DNA from: Tenericutes bacterium ADurb.BinA155 | Lineage (GTDB): Bacteria; Bacillota_I; Bacilli_A; RFN20; CAG-826 | DNA length: 6,734 nucleotides | NCBI GenBank assembly: GCA_002068375.1 | Contig: MVZL01000067.1 | Location: 1-6,734 of the forward strand | Direction of reading: 5' to 3' | Part shown: positions 1 to 6,146 of the stretch, one piece after another | Layout of the letters: each line of letters begins with the position of its first letter | How positions within the stretch are numbered: position 1 is the stretch's first letter | Made by a program: the position numbers and the translations under genes | Notes under the pieces: generated by a model | What the model was told of the DNA's origin: nothing | Databases searched by the model: none | The model's input: the letters and a program-made list of their open reading frames with translations, nothing else

Positions 1-196
1 CCGAGCCGCTCTTGGTGGGATCGGCGGGTTTGCTGGCTTTCGCCCCGGCATTCACTTTGATCGCCGCGACGTCGCTCCCGCCTTGGCTATTGAAGGTGAT
101 GGTGTAAGACGTGGAACTATCGCCCCCGCAGCCCGAAAGCAAACTCAGACACGCAAAAGAGAAGACAGCTAAGCCCAATCCTTTTTGGATCTTCAT
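1..196 (-). CDS. Lipoprotein with Listeria-Bacteroides (InlB B-type) repeat, N-terminal part (3' end beyond the window)
   Basis: The reading frame begins at ATG 196 and runs off the left edge with 65 complete codons visible. It starts MKIQKGLGLAVFSFACLSLL and continues SGCGGDSSTS, a lipoprotein signal with lipobox LSGC (lipidated Cys23). The following segment, YTITFNSQGGSDVAAIKV, then NAGAKASKPADPTKSGS, matches the pattern of the Listeria-Bacteroides/InlB B repeat: a beta strand, N-x-x-G-G-S, a hydrophobic strand, then P-x-x-P-T-K-x-G. The start is supported by a GGAGG site (208-204) seven bases upstream. Such repeats usually occur in surface proteins involved in adhesion or binding and can precede quite different domains. 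What follows is unseen, so the function is unknown; a glycan-binding or solute-binding lipoprotein is possible. It has its own likely promoter and is separated from the starch operon by a terminator. Confidence 0.85.
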   Translation of the reverse strand, partial: MKIQKGLGLAVFSFACLSLLSGCGGDSSTSYTITFNSQGGSDVAAIKVNAGAKASKPADPTKSGS

Positions 197-256
197 CGAT
201 TTTCCTCCGATAGAAAAGGGAAACTTCAAATGAATATCTCCCCTTAAATCCTATTT

Positions 257-285
257 ATTATAGAGCAATATCCCAAAGAAATGAA
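257..285 (-). promoter_or_regulatory. Probable sigma-70/SigA-type promoter for the downstream lipoprotein gene
   Basis: A perfect TATAAT -10 box lies at 262-257 in an AT-rich intergenic stretch. At 17-base spacing the -35 position holds TTCATT (285-280), a weak match to TTGACA. Transcription would start near 250, giving a leader of about 55 bases before the lipoprotein ATG. Its place just after the operon terminator fits a separate transcription unit. The weak -35 suggests either low output or a need for an activator. I found no convincing cre or other operator nearby. Confidence 0.6.
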
Positions 286-332
286 TAAGGAAATCCGTCC
301 CACGAAAGATAAGGAAACACCCGATAAAGCCT

Positions 333-366
333 AACGAAAAGGGTTCCCTCCTTTCGGAAGGAACCC
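333..366 (-). terminator. Rho-independent terminator of the starch operon
   Basis: Read on the coding strand, GGGUUCCUUCC (366-356) pairs with GGAGGGAACCC (351-341) around a GAAA tetraloop, giving an 11-pair stem with one U-G wobble, followed directly by TTTTCGTT. The wobble pairs only in the minus-strand RNA (it is a C-A mismatch in the other), and the T run is on that side, so the terminator is directional. It closes the operon 17 bases after the pullulanase stop codon. Confidence 0.88.
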
Positions 367-383
367 GGTAACCTCTTTGCCGA

Positions 384-3300
384 TTAGAAGTTCTTGAGGA
401 CCAAGAACTCGTTTTGGTAACCGGTGAAGGTGTAGGACGTCCCAACGGTGATCGAACCGCTCCGGCCATAGGAATCGTAGACGATCTGATAGGTTCCACT
501 GCCCATCCCGATCGAGGTGCTGCCGCCGGTCGCTCCATAACCATCCGATTTGATCCGGCCCAATAAGAAGCCGTAGTAATAATGGGAAGAGTTATCGAGC
601 ATTTGGTAAGCTAAGCCGGCTCCATGATCAATCGCATCGCTCCAACCGGTGACCCCTTGGGCCCCATAACGGTATTTCGAAGGATCGCAGGCGGAATCGT
701 AACCTCTCCCTAAAATCGCCTCAAGGACGCTCGCCCGGGCCACCCCGGCCGCTTTGAACTTCTCAAAGTAGGCATTGTAGGTGACTTTGCGGTCCCACTT
801 GTAGCTATTGACCGCATCGCCATACATGTAGGAGTTCCGGACCAGCTTGGTCCCATCGCCTAAGGCGACGAAATCGCCCGAATCGATGGTGGAGAAAGAA
901 GGATCATCGCTCTTCATGACTTTCTGGCGAAAGATCTCTTCCCCGCCTTGGGTGAAGGCGATGCCTTCGCTAAAGAGAACGGCGGCGCAAGAGGCGACGG
1001 TCGCTTCCATCGCGACGGTCGAATCGGCCGAGCTCGAAGGCCCAGTCCCGACCGTGTAGTTCATCTGGTCATATTGGGTGTAGTTATCGTGGCAAGAAGC
1101 ATAGTTCACGGTTTGGGTCGGATTGGCCCCAAAGTCGGTGCCGTTAGGATCGCCCATGTGGCCGTTCAGCATATAGCACACGCCATTTTTTTCGTTGGCG
1201 CCCCAGTCGGAGCCTTTGTTCATGAAGCCCCAGCCGAGATGCTCTTCGCCTTTAAGGGCCGACTTACCGACGCTATTGAAGCAGCCGACCGCAATCGGGC
1301 AATCCCCAGTGGCGCCATTAGCATAAAGCTCGCTATAGCAAGCGGCCGCGGTCGCCCGGCTCCCCTTCTCATCCATATTGTGGGAACCATCGGCGGTCCA
1401 GCCTTCGCCATAGAGGACGATCGTCGGATCGATCGCGTAGAGGGCTTTCGAGGCCGCTTTCATCGTCGCGACGTCCAGGACGCCCATCACGTCGAAGCGG
1501 AAGCCTTTGATCTTATATTCTTTGGCCCACCAGCACAGCGACTGGACGATGAATTGGCTCATCATCGGCCGCTCGGTCGCGGTTTCGTTGCCGACGCCCG
1601 ACCCGTTGGTGTAATAGCCTTCGGCGTTGGTCCGGAAGTAGTAATACGGGACGAGCTTCGTGAAGTTGCAGTTATTGACGGAGGAGACGTGGTTATAGAC
1701 GACGTCCATGATGATCCGGATCCCATCGTCCGCGTAGTTCTTGATGAGCTGCTTGTACTCGCTCACCCGAGTGAGCGGATCGAACGGATTCGAAGAATAG
1801 ACGCCTTCGACCACGTTATAGTTGAGCGGATTGTAGCCCCAGTTATAGGCGGGGGCGTTCACCCCTTGGGTCGCGTTATAGGCTTCGACCGGATCGCCAT
1901 TCTCAAGGGTCCAGCGCTCATCGTTATCTTGATCGAAGACCGGTAAAAGCTGAACCGCGTTGAACTTCATCTCGGCGATATCGTCGCGCCCGGTCTTGAC
2001 GGTGGTCGCGCCCGAAGAATAGGTCGTCCCCGCTTCGCTAAAGGCTTGGTAGGTCCCGTTCTTATAACTGTTATTGGAGATCCAGGTCTTATCGGCGGTC
2101 AAGTCGCGAATATGGGCTTCATAGACCGAAAGTTGGTTCGCCGAAGTGATCTTCGGGAGCAAGGAACCGCTCCCATAGGCGAAGGAATTATCGATCTTGT
2201 CCCAATCGGTCGGATTTCTGAGGGTCTTAAAGTCCACGATCGCCGCCCGGCGGCCATTGATGCCGGTCGCCTTCGCGTAAGGGTCGCAGACTTCGTTCGT
2301 GCCCATCGCGTTCGTGGCGGTATAGGTATAGAAATAAGGCGAGGCGTTATCGAGAAGATCGTCTTTGATCTCCAATTGCCAAACCCCGTGTTCGCCCTTC
2401 TCCATCTCGTAGGTGGTTCCCCAGCCGCGGGTCGGATCGTACTTGCCGGTATAGATGTCGGCGGGCGTGCCGGTCATGAAGATCGTGACCTGCATCCGAT
2501 AGCTCGTCGGGGCCCAAACCTTGAAGATCGCGGAATCGTGGGTGGCACTGCAGCCAAGATCGGTTCCGGTATAGGTATATTTGCTCGTGAAATTCGCGGT
2601 ATCGAAAAGGGCGGTGAACGCCGCGGACTTGCTCTTCTTTTTGCTGGTATCGAGGCTCATATAGGCTTCGATCGTATAGGCCAAAGAGGGATCGGCTTCC
2701 GCAGCTAAGGTGATATCGAAGGCATTGGATTTCGGGCTCTCTTCCGAAAGGAAATAGCTTTCCTTATGGAGGAGCCGATCGGCCGCGCTTAAGCGGTAAT
2801 AGGAGGCGTCATAACCATAGAGACGGTAGGATTCGACTTTGCCGACTTCGGAGGCTTCGCGGGTCCCGGCGGTGCCCCCACCGGTCACATGGATCTTGGT
2901 CCAACTGGTAAAGGCCGCGGTGGCGATCCGGTCGCCGAGGGCGTCGTTCTTCTGAACGTAAGTATCGATATTGCCGCCTTCGCCATCGCAGGCGTAGACG
3001 GTGATCATGTTATCGACCGCGGCGCTCACATACTTCCCGAATTGAACGAGCGTATCGGTGGATTGGCCGCTCCAGGTCCCTTTGGTCTTCACGATGAAGG
3101 ACATCGAGGTCGTGGTTTTGCCAGCCCAAGTGGAATCGGAGAGATCGAAGACTTTGTAGACGCCGAAGTCATCCGCGGAAGTTTGGTTATCGAATTCGAC
3201 TTCCCCGAGATCGCTTCCGCCCACCCCCGCCGCCCAAACCCAAAGGCGTTTGGTCGCGTAATCGTTTTGGTCGTTATGGTAATAGATTTTGACTTTGCCT

Positions 3301-3494
3301 TCCCAGGTCGAATCGGCGTAGCTCGTCTCGGCCGCGCCGGAACTGACCCCCGATCCTCCGGAAACCGAAGTGACCGCGCCGGAACTGCTATTTCCGGTCC
3401 CCGACTTCGCGCTCGAACTCGTTTCGCCGCAGCCAACCAATAGGCCAGCGATTAAGGGGAGCGAGAACGTCCAGATGATGCCTTGTTTTTTCAT
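384..3494 (-). CDS. pulA: Surface lipoprotein type I pullulanase (CBM41-CBM48-GH13)
   Basis: This 1036-residue debranching enzyme should hydrolyse alpha-1,6 bonds in pullulan, amylopectin or glycogen at the cell surface. It has a lipoprotein signal with lipobox LVGC (Cys22) and a Ser/Gly-rich linker (about 25-57). A CBM41 starch-binding module follows from about 63 to 180 (VKIYYHNDQNDY, then LWVW at 84-87). Residues about 185-300 form a less recognisable spacer or Ig-like region, and about 310-415 are a CBM48/N-terminal pullulanase domain (YTYTGTDLG, FKVWAPT). The catalytic barrel follows from about 455 (YEAHIRDLT). Signatures are YNWGYNP (550-556, usually YNWGYDP), region I DVVYNH (597-602), region II GFRFDVMG with the nucleophile Asp668, region III YGEGW with the acid/base Glu697, and region IV HDN (802-804). 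A beta-rich C-terminal domain ends the protein. All catalytic residues are present, and size and domain order fit GH13 subfamilies 12-14. It is the last gene of the operon: its TAA is 17 bases before the terminator stem. Twelve cysteines are present besides Cys22. Confidence 0.97.
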   Translation of the reverse strand: MKKQGIIWTFSLPLIAGLLVGCGETSSSAKSGTGNSSSGAVTSVSGGSGVSSGAAETSYADSTWEGKVKIYYHNDQNDYATKRLWVWAAGVGGSDLGEVEFDNQTSADDFGVYKVFDLSDSTWAGKTTTSMSFIVKTKGTWSGQSTDTLVQFGKYVSAAVDNMITVYACDGEGGNIDTYVQKNDALGDRIATAAFTSWTKIHVTGGGTAGTREASEVGKVESYRLYGYDASYYRLSAADRLLHKESYFLSEESPKSNAFDITLAAEADPSLAYTIEAYMSLDTSKKKSKSAAFTALFDTANFTSKYTYTGTDLGCSATHDSAIFKVWAPTSYRMQVTIFMTGTPADIYTGKYDPTRGWGTTYEMEKGEHGVWQLEIKDDLLDNASPYFYTYTATNAMGTNEVCDPYAKATGINGRRAAIVDFKTLRNPTDWDKIDNSFAYGSGSLLPKITSANQLSVYEAHIRDLTADKTWISNNSYKNGTYQAFSEAGTTYSSGATTVKTGRDDIAEMKFNAVQLLPVFDQDNDERWTLENGDPVEAYNATQGVNAPAYNWGYNPLNYNVVEGVYSSNPFDPLTRVSEYKQLIKNYADDGIRIIMDVVYNHVSSVNNCNFTKLVPYYYFRTNAEGYYTNGSGVGNETATERPMMSQFIVQSLCWWAKEYKIKGFRFDVMGVLDVATMKAASKALYAIDPTIVLYGEGWTADGSHNMDEKGSRATAAACYSELYANGATGDCPIAVGCFNSVGKSALKGEEHLGWGFMNKGSDWGANEKNGVCYMLNGHMGDPNGTDFGANPTQTVNYASCHDNYTQYDQMNYTVGTGPSSSADSTVAMEATVASCAAVLFSEGIAFTQGGEEIFRQKVMKSDDPSFSTIDSGDFVALGDGTKLVRNSYMYGDAVNSYKWDRKVTYNAYFEKFKAAGVARASVLEAILGRGYDSACDPSKYRYGAQGVTGWSDAIDHGAGLAYQMLDNSSHYYYGFLLGRIKSDGYGATGGSTSIGMGSGTYQIVYDSYGRSGSITVGTSYTFTGYQNEFLVLKNF

Positions 3495-3507
3495 AAAGTT
3501 CCTTTCA
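3495..3507 (-). promoter_or_regulatory. Pullulanase ribosome binding site overlapping the amylase stop codon
   Basis: The junction reads TGA-AAGGA-ACTTT-ATG. The Shine-Dalgarno AAAGGA starts with the last base of the amylase TGA and lies five bases before the pullulanase ATG. Ribosomes finishing the amylase would be positioned to reinitiate, so the two enzymes are probably made in linked amounts. The junction also shows TGA being used as a stop, against a Mycoplasma-type code. Confidence 0.85.
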
Positions 3508-5049
3508 TCCGAGCAAAACGCTCGAATACGGTTGCACCGTTAATTGATGATTGCGGAATGAGGAGGCGCTTCCGCTGGTTTCGATATCTTCTAATAACGA
3601 AGATCCGAAGCTCGTCGTCACCGTTAACGCGGTCGCGGAATTGCTGTGAACCAAATAATGACTTTCATTATTATACGTGATTTTGAAGCAACCTAAATGG
3701 GAATCGCCTAAATCTTGGGCCGCATAGGTCCCATAACGGAAAAGATCGTTGTATTTGTTCCGGATCGAGAGGACTTTCCGGTAATGATTGAGGAAGCTCC
3801 AACCCTCGCTTTTCGCGGAGGTCACGGTGGTCTTCACTTGGTCGGGGAACGTAACGCCTTGGGGCTGGGCACAGTCTGGCGTCGATTCGCCCCACTGCAT
3901 CGCCTGGCGGATATAGTTATCGAAACTCGATTGCTTGGTCCCAAGCATCTCCAGCTCTTCCCCATAATAAAGGAAGGGCGTGCCCGGGGTGAGCAGGTAG
4001 CAGGAAGCGATCAGCTTCCGTTTCTTTTCTTCATCGACCTTCCCGTTATAGTAATTGCCCCAGCGGGATTGGTCGTGGTTCGAGACGAAGAAACAGGGTT
4101 CGACCCCACCGGCATTCGCGATCTGAGTTTGGGCATTCACCACCGATGTAACGAAGCTCGCTAAGCCCGAACTATAGCCGACGTAGCCGACGCTTCCGGC
4201 CGCATTGTTCTCCGAGGTCGGGAAGTTAAAGGCGTGCATCCCACTGCTTTGGTAGGTCGCGATATCGGCCTCCGTGCAATTGTTCGGCCAGGCTTCGCCC
4301 ACTTGATAGACATCGGCCTTTTTAGCTTGGCATTCGCTCACCAGGGTCTTCATGTAATCGACGTTCTTCGCCGTATCGCCATAGAAATAGTAACCGACCG
4401 CGTCGTAACGGAATCCGGCGACCCCATGGTCAAGCCAGAACTCTTGAACCGCTTTTTGCTGTTCGATGATATAGGGTTTGCTGAGATCGAATTCCGGCAT
4501 CGTTTCGCTGAAGCGCGATTCGACGTAGACCCCGAGCTCCGAGAAAAAGTGGTAGCCCTCTTTGGCGGTCTTCGACCAAACGAAATCGTAGCCGTGCCCG
4601 CCTTTATTGCCATTACGGAAGTCATTGAAGAACTGGGTGTAGAGCGGATTATAAACCGAGCAATGGTTGAAGACCATGTCAAGCAGGATCCCGATATGGT
4701 GCTCTTTGGCTTTCGCGACGAGGTTATCGAAATCCGCTAAGGTGCCAAATTTGGAATCGATGCTGTAGTAATCATCGACATCGTATTTGTGGTAGCTCTT
4801 GGAAGGATGGATCGGGGTGAGCCAAAGATAGGAAACGCCGAGATCCTCAAGGTAATCCAGATGATTGGTGATGCCATTAAGGTCCCCCGAGCCATCGCCA
4901 TTGCTATCGGCGAATTCGCCCACGAAGATTTCGTAAACGGCGGAGCCGCCCTCATTCGAGACTTTCTCAACCGCGTAGCCGCTTTCCCCGCAACCGCAAA
5001 GAAAAGGAACCAATAAGGCAAGATAAGTAGCGGCACGGTTTTTTCTCAT
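3505..5049 (-). CDS. Surface lipoprotein GH13 alpha-amylase-family glycoside hydrolase
   Basis: This 514-residue extracellular enzyme should hydrolyse alpha-1,4-glucosidic bonds of starch or maltodextrins. The N-terminus is a short lipoprotein signal: basic RKNR, a hydrophobic core, then the lipobox LCGC with Cys20 as the lipidation site (the Cys at -2 is unusual but tolerated). The GH13 barrel starts near residue 38 (VYEIFVGEF), with a calcium-loop-like DSNGDGSGD at 48-56. Conserved regions are all intact: region I DMVFNH (124-129), region V MPEFD (184-188), region II GFRYDA with the nucleophile Asp216, region III GEAW with the acid/base Glu252, and region IV NHD with Asp326. A C-terminal beta domain fills about 435-514. 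An AAAGGAG site six bases upstream supports the ATG. The length suits a single-domain amylase, neopullulanase-like enzyme or oligosaccharide hydrolase, and the exact GH13 subfamily and product pattern cannot be decided by eye. It stops in TGA, and the pullulanase gene follows after 10 bases. It carries seven cysteines besides Cys20. Confidence 0.93.
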   Translation of the reverse strand: MRKNRAATYLALLVPFLCGCGESGYAVEKVSNEGGSAVYEIFVGEFADSNGDGSGDLNGITNHLDYLEDLGVSYLWLTPIHPSKSYHKYDVDDYYSIDSKFGTLADFDNLVAKAKEHHIGILLDMVFNHCSVYNPLYTQFFNDFRNGNKGGHGYDFVWSKTAKEGYHFFSELGVYVESRFSETMPEFDLSKPYIIEQQKAVQEFWLDHGVAGFRYDAVGYYFYGDTAKNVDYMKTLVSECQAKKADVYQVGEAWPNNCTEADIATYQSSGMHAFNFPTSENNAAGSVGYVGYSSGLASFVTSVVNAQTQIANAGGVEPCFFVSNHDQSRWGNYYNGKVDEEKKRKLIASCYLLTPGTPFLYYGEELEMLGTKQSSFDNYIRQAMQWGESTPDCAQPQGVTFPDQVKTTVTSAKSEGWSFLNHYRKVLSIRNKYNDLFRYGTYAAQDLGDSHLGCFKITYNNESHYLVHSNSATALTVTTSFGSSLLEDIETSGSASSFRNHQLTVQPYSSVLLG

Positions 5050-5070
5050 TCGCTTCTCCTTTAAATAAGT

Positions 5071-5101
5071 GCAAAGGGGGTGATTTTGGTCGCCCCCTTG
5101 C
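5071..5101 (-). other. GC-rich intercistronic hairpin between malG and the amylase gene
   Basis: In the RNA of the coding strand, AAGGGGG (5099-5093) pairs perfectly with CCCCCUU (5080-5074). Two further outer GC pairs form if one U is bulged, and an inner GA/UC pair forms beyond a C-A mismatch. The loop is roughly CCAAAA. It begins about 29 bases after the malG stop and ends about nine bases before the amylase ribosome binding site. The downstream bases are ACTTATTT rather than a clean T run, so it is a poor intrinsic terminator. An mRNA-stabilising or processing element, or a leaky attenuator that sets transporter against enzyme expression, is more likely. Its role is inference. Confidence 0.6.
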
Positions 5102-5129
5102 TAAAATCGGCAAAAACGTTAAGGATGCT

Positions 5130-6146
5130 CTAACCCTTGACCGCGCCTCCGGTGACGCCGGAAACGTAGTTCTTTTGAAGAGCGATGAAGAGAAGCGAAG
5201 TCGGGACGGCGACGATGATCGCGCCGGCGCAGAACTGGCCGAAGTATTGGCTCCGGTTGACCTTTTCATCGAGCATGTCGAAGAGTTGCGGCGCGACGGT
5301 GACGACGCCACCGCTCGTGCCATTGGTGACACCACCGCGCATCATATACTTCGCGGTAATGAATTCAGCCCACGGGCCCATGAACGCGGTCAGGATCGTG
5401 TAGACGACGATCGGCTTCGAAAGCGGCAAGGTGATCTTGTAGAAGATCTGGAACCGGGTCGCCCCATCGACCATGGCCGCTTCATCGATCTGTTTGCTGA
5501 TCGTGTCGAAGAAGCCTTTGGAGATGTAGTAGCCCATGCCCGCGCCGCCGGAATAGCAAATCACGAGGGCCCACATGACGCCAGTCGGATTGTTGGAATC
5601 GAATAGACCCATCTGGTTAAAGATCTGATAGAGAACGATCAGTCCCAAGAACCCCGGGAACATCCCGATGATCAAGATGACCTTCATCATCATCGTGCGG
5701 CCTTTGAAGCGTAAACGGGAGAAGGCGTAGGAAGTCGCCAGGGTGAATAAGGTCGCGATGACCGCGGTTAAGGCCGCGATGATCGCCGTATAGAGGAAGG
5801 CGCCGAGCTGAGGTTCGCCCGAGGAGCTGATCTTGAAGAAGAAGTTATATTGGCTTTCTTCGATCGCATCCCCCGACTTCGACCAAACTTGGTTCGTGAA
5901 GAGGAACTTGTAGTTATCAAAACCCCAGGATTCCGGAATGAAATGGACCAAGCCCGACTGTCCTTTTTCCCCAGAGAAGCTTTGGAGCAAGAGCCAGACG
6001 ACCGGAAGGAGCCAAATGACGGCCATCACGGTCAAGATGATGTAAATGAGCGTATCCGAAGCGACCCGGCGGGCTTTGATCGAGCCTTCGTGTTGCTTCT
6101 TTTCGGGGGTAACCATCGGTTTGCCCGTTAAAACAGTGTTTGCCAT
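5130..6146 (-). CDS. malG: MalG-like maltodextrin ABC transporter permease
   Basis: This complete 338-residue protein is the second permease of the importer and would pair with the MalF-like subunit. Six hydrophobic spans can be read at roughly residues 32-54, 116-140, 151-175, 189-209, 244-262 and 303-325. The EAA loop lies at 221-241 (DEAAMVDGA, with Gly228 and the closing LP at 240-241). The C-terminus, YVSGVTGGAVKG, closely resembles the conserved MalG tail. The N-terminal 30 residues are polar and rich in Lys, Arg and Glu. A long periplasm-facing stretch between spans 1 and 2 (about 58-115) contains PESWGFDNYKFLF, as is usual in this family. The start is fixed by a GAGGAGGAG ribosome binding site eight bases upstream and by the TAATG junction with malF. 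The gene ends in TAG. No ATPase gene is visible; many Bacillota use one shared MsmX-type ATPase encoded elsewhere, so its absence here is not surprising. Confidence 0.95.
   Translation of the reverse strand: MANTVLTGKPMVTPEKKQHEGSIKARRVASDTLIYIILTVMAVIWLLPVVWLLLQSFSGEKGQSGLVHFIPESWGFDNYKFLFTNQVWSKSGDAIEESQYNFFFKISSSGEPQLGAFLYTAIIAALTAVIATLFTLATSYAFSRLRFKGRTMMMKVILIIGMFPGFLGLIVLYQIFNQMGLFDSNNPTGVMWALVICYSGGAGMGYYISKGFFDTISKQIDEAAMVDGATRFQIFYKITLPLSKPIVVYTILTAFMGPWAEFITAKYMMRGGVTNGTSGGVVTVAPQLFDMLDEKVNRSQYFGQFCAGAIIVAVPTSLLFIALQKNYVSGVTGGAVKG

Noticed and set aside
251..544. A 97-codon minus-strand frame overlapping the pullulanase 3' end and the terminator
   Set aside because: It is out of frame with the pullulanase, would run through the terminator hairpin and promoter, and its product has no family features.
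948..1946. A 332-codon open frame on the plus strand
   Set aside because: It lies wholly antisense to the pullulanase catalytic domain, its product is a low-complexity mix of Arg, Ile, Val, Asp and Gly without motifs, and it is explained by codon bias on the real strand.
2046..3443. Plus-strand open frames of 220 and 184 codons (2046-2708 and 2889-3443)
   Set aside because: They are also antisense to the pullulanase and have no recognisable domain; they are shadows of the minus-strand gene.
3492..3510. Possible Mycoplasma/Spiroplasma code with TGA as Trp
   Set aside because: The amylase ends in TGA exactly where the next ribosome binding site begins, and all conserved Trp positions checked use TGG, so the standard code fits.
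5071..5101. Hairpin after malG as a full rho-independent terminator
   Set aside because: It is followed by ACTTATTT, not a T run, and the downstream gene has no visible promoter of its own, so complete termination is unlikely.
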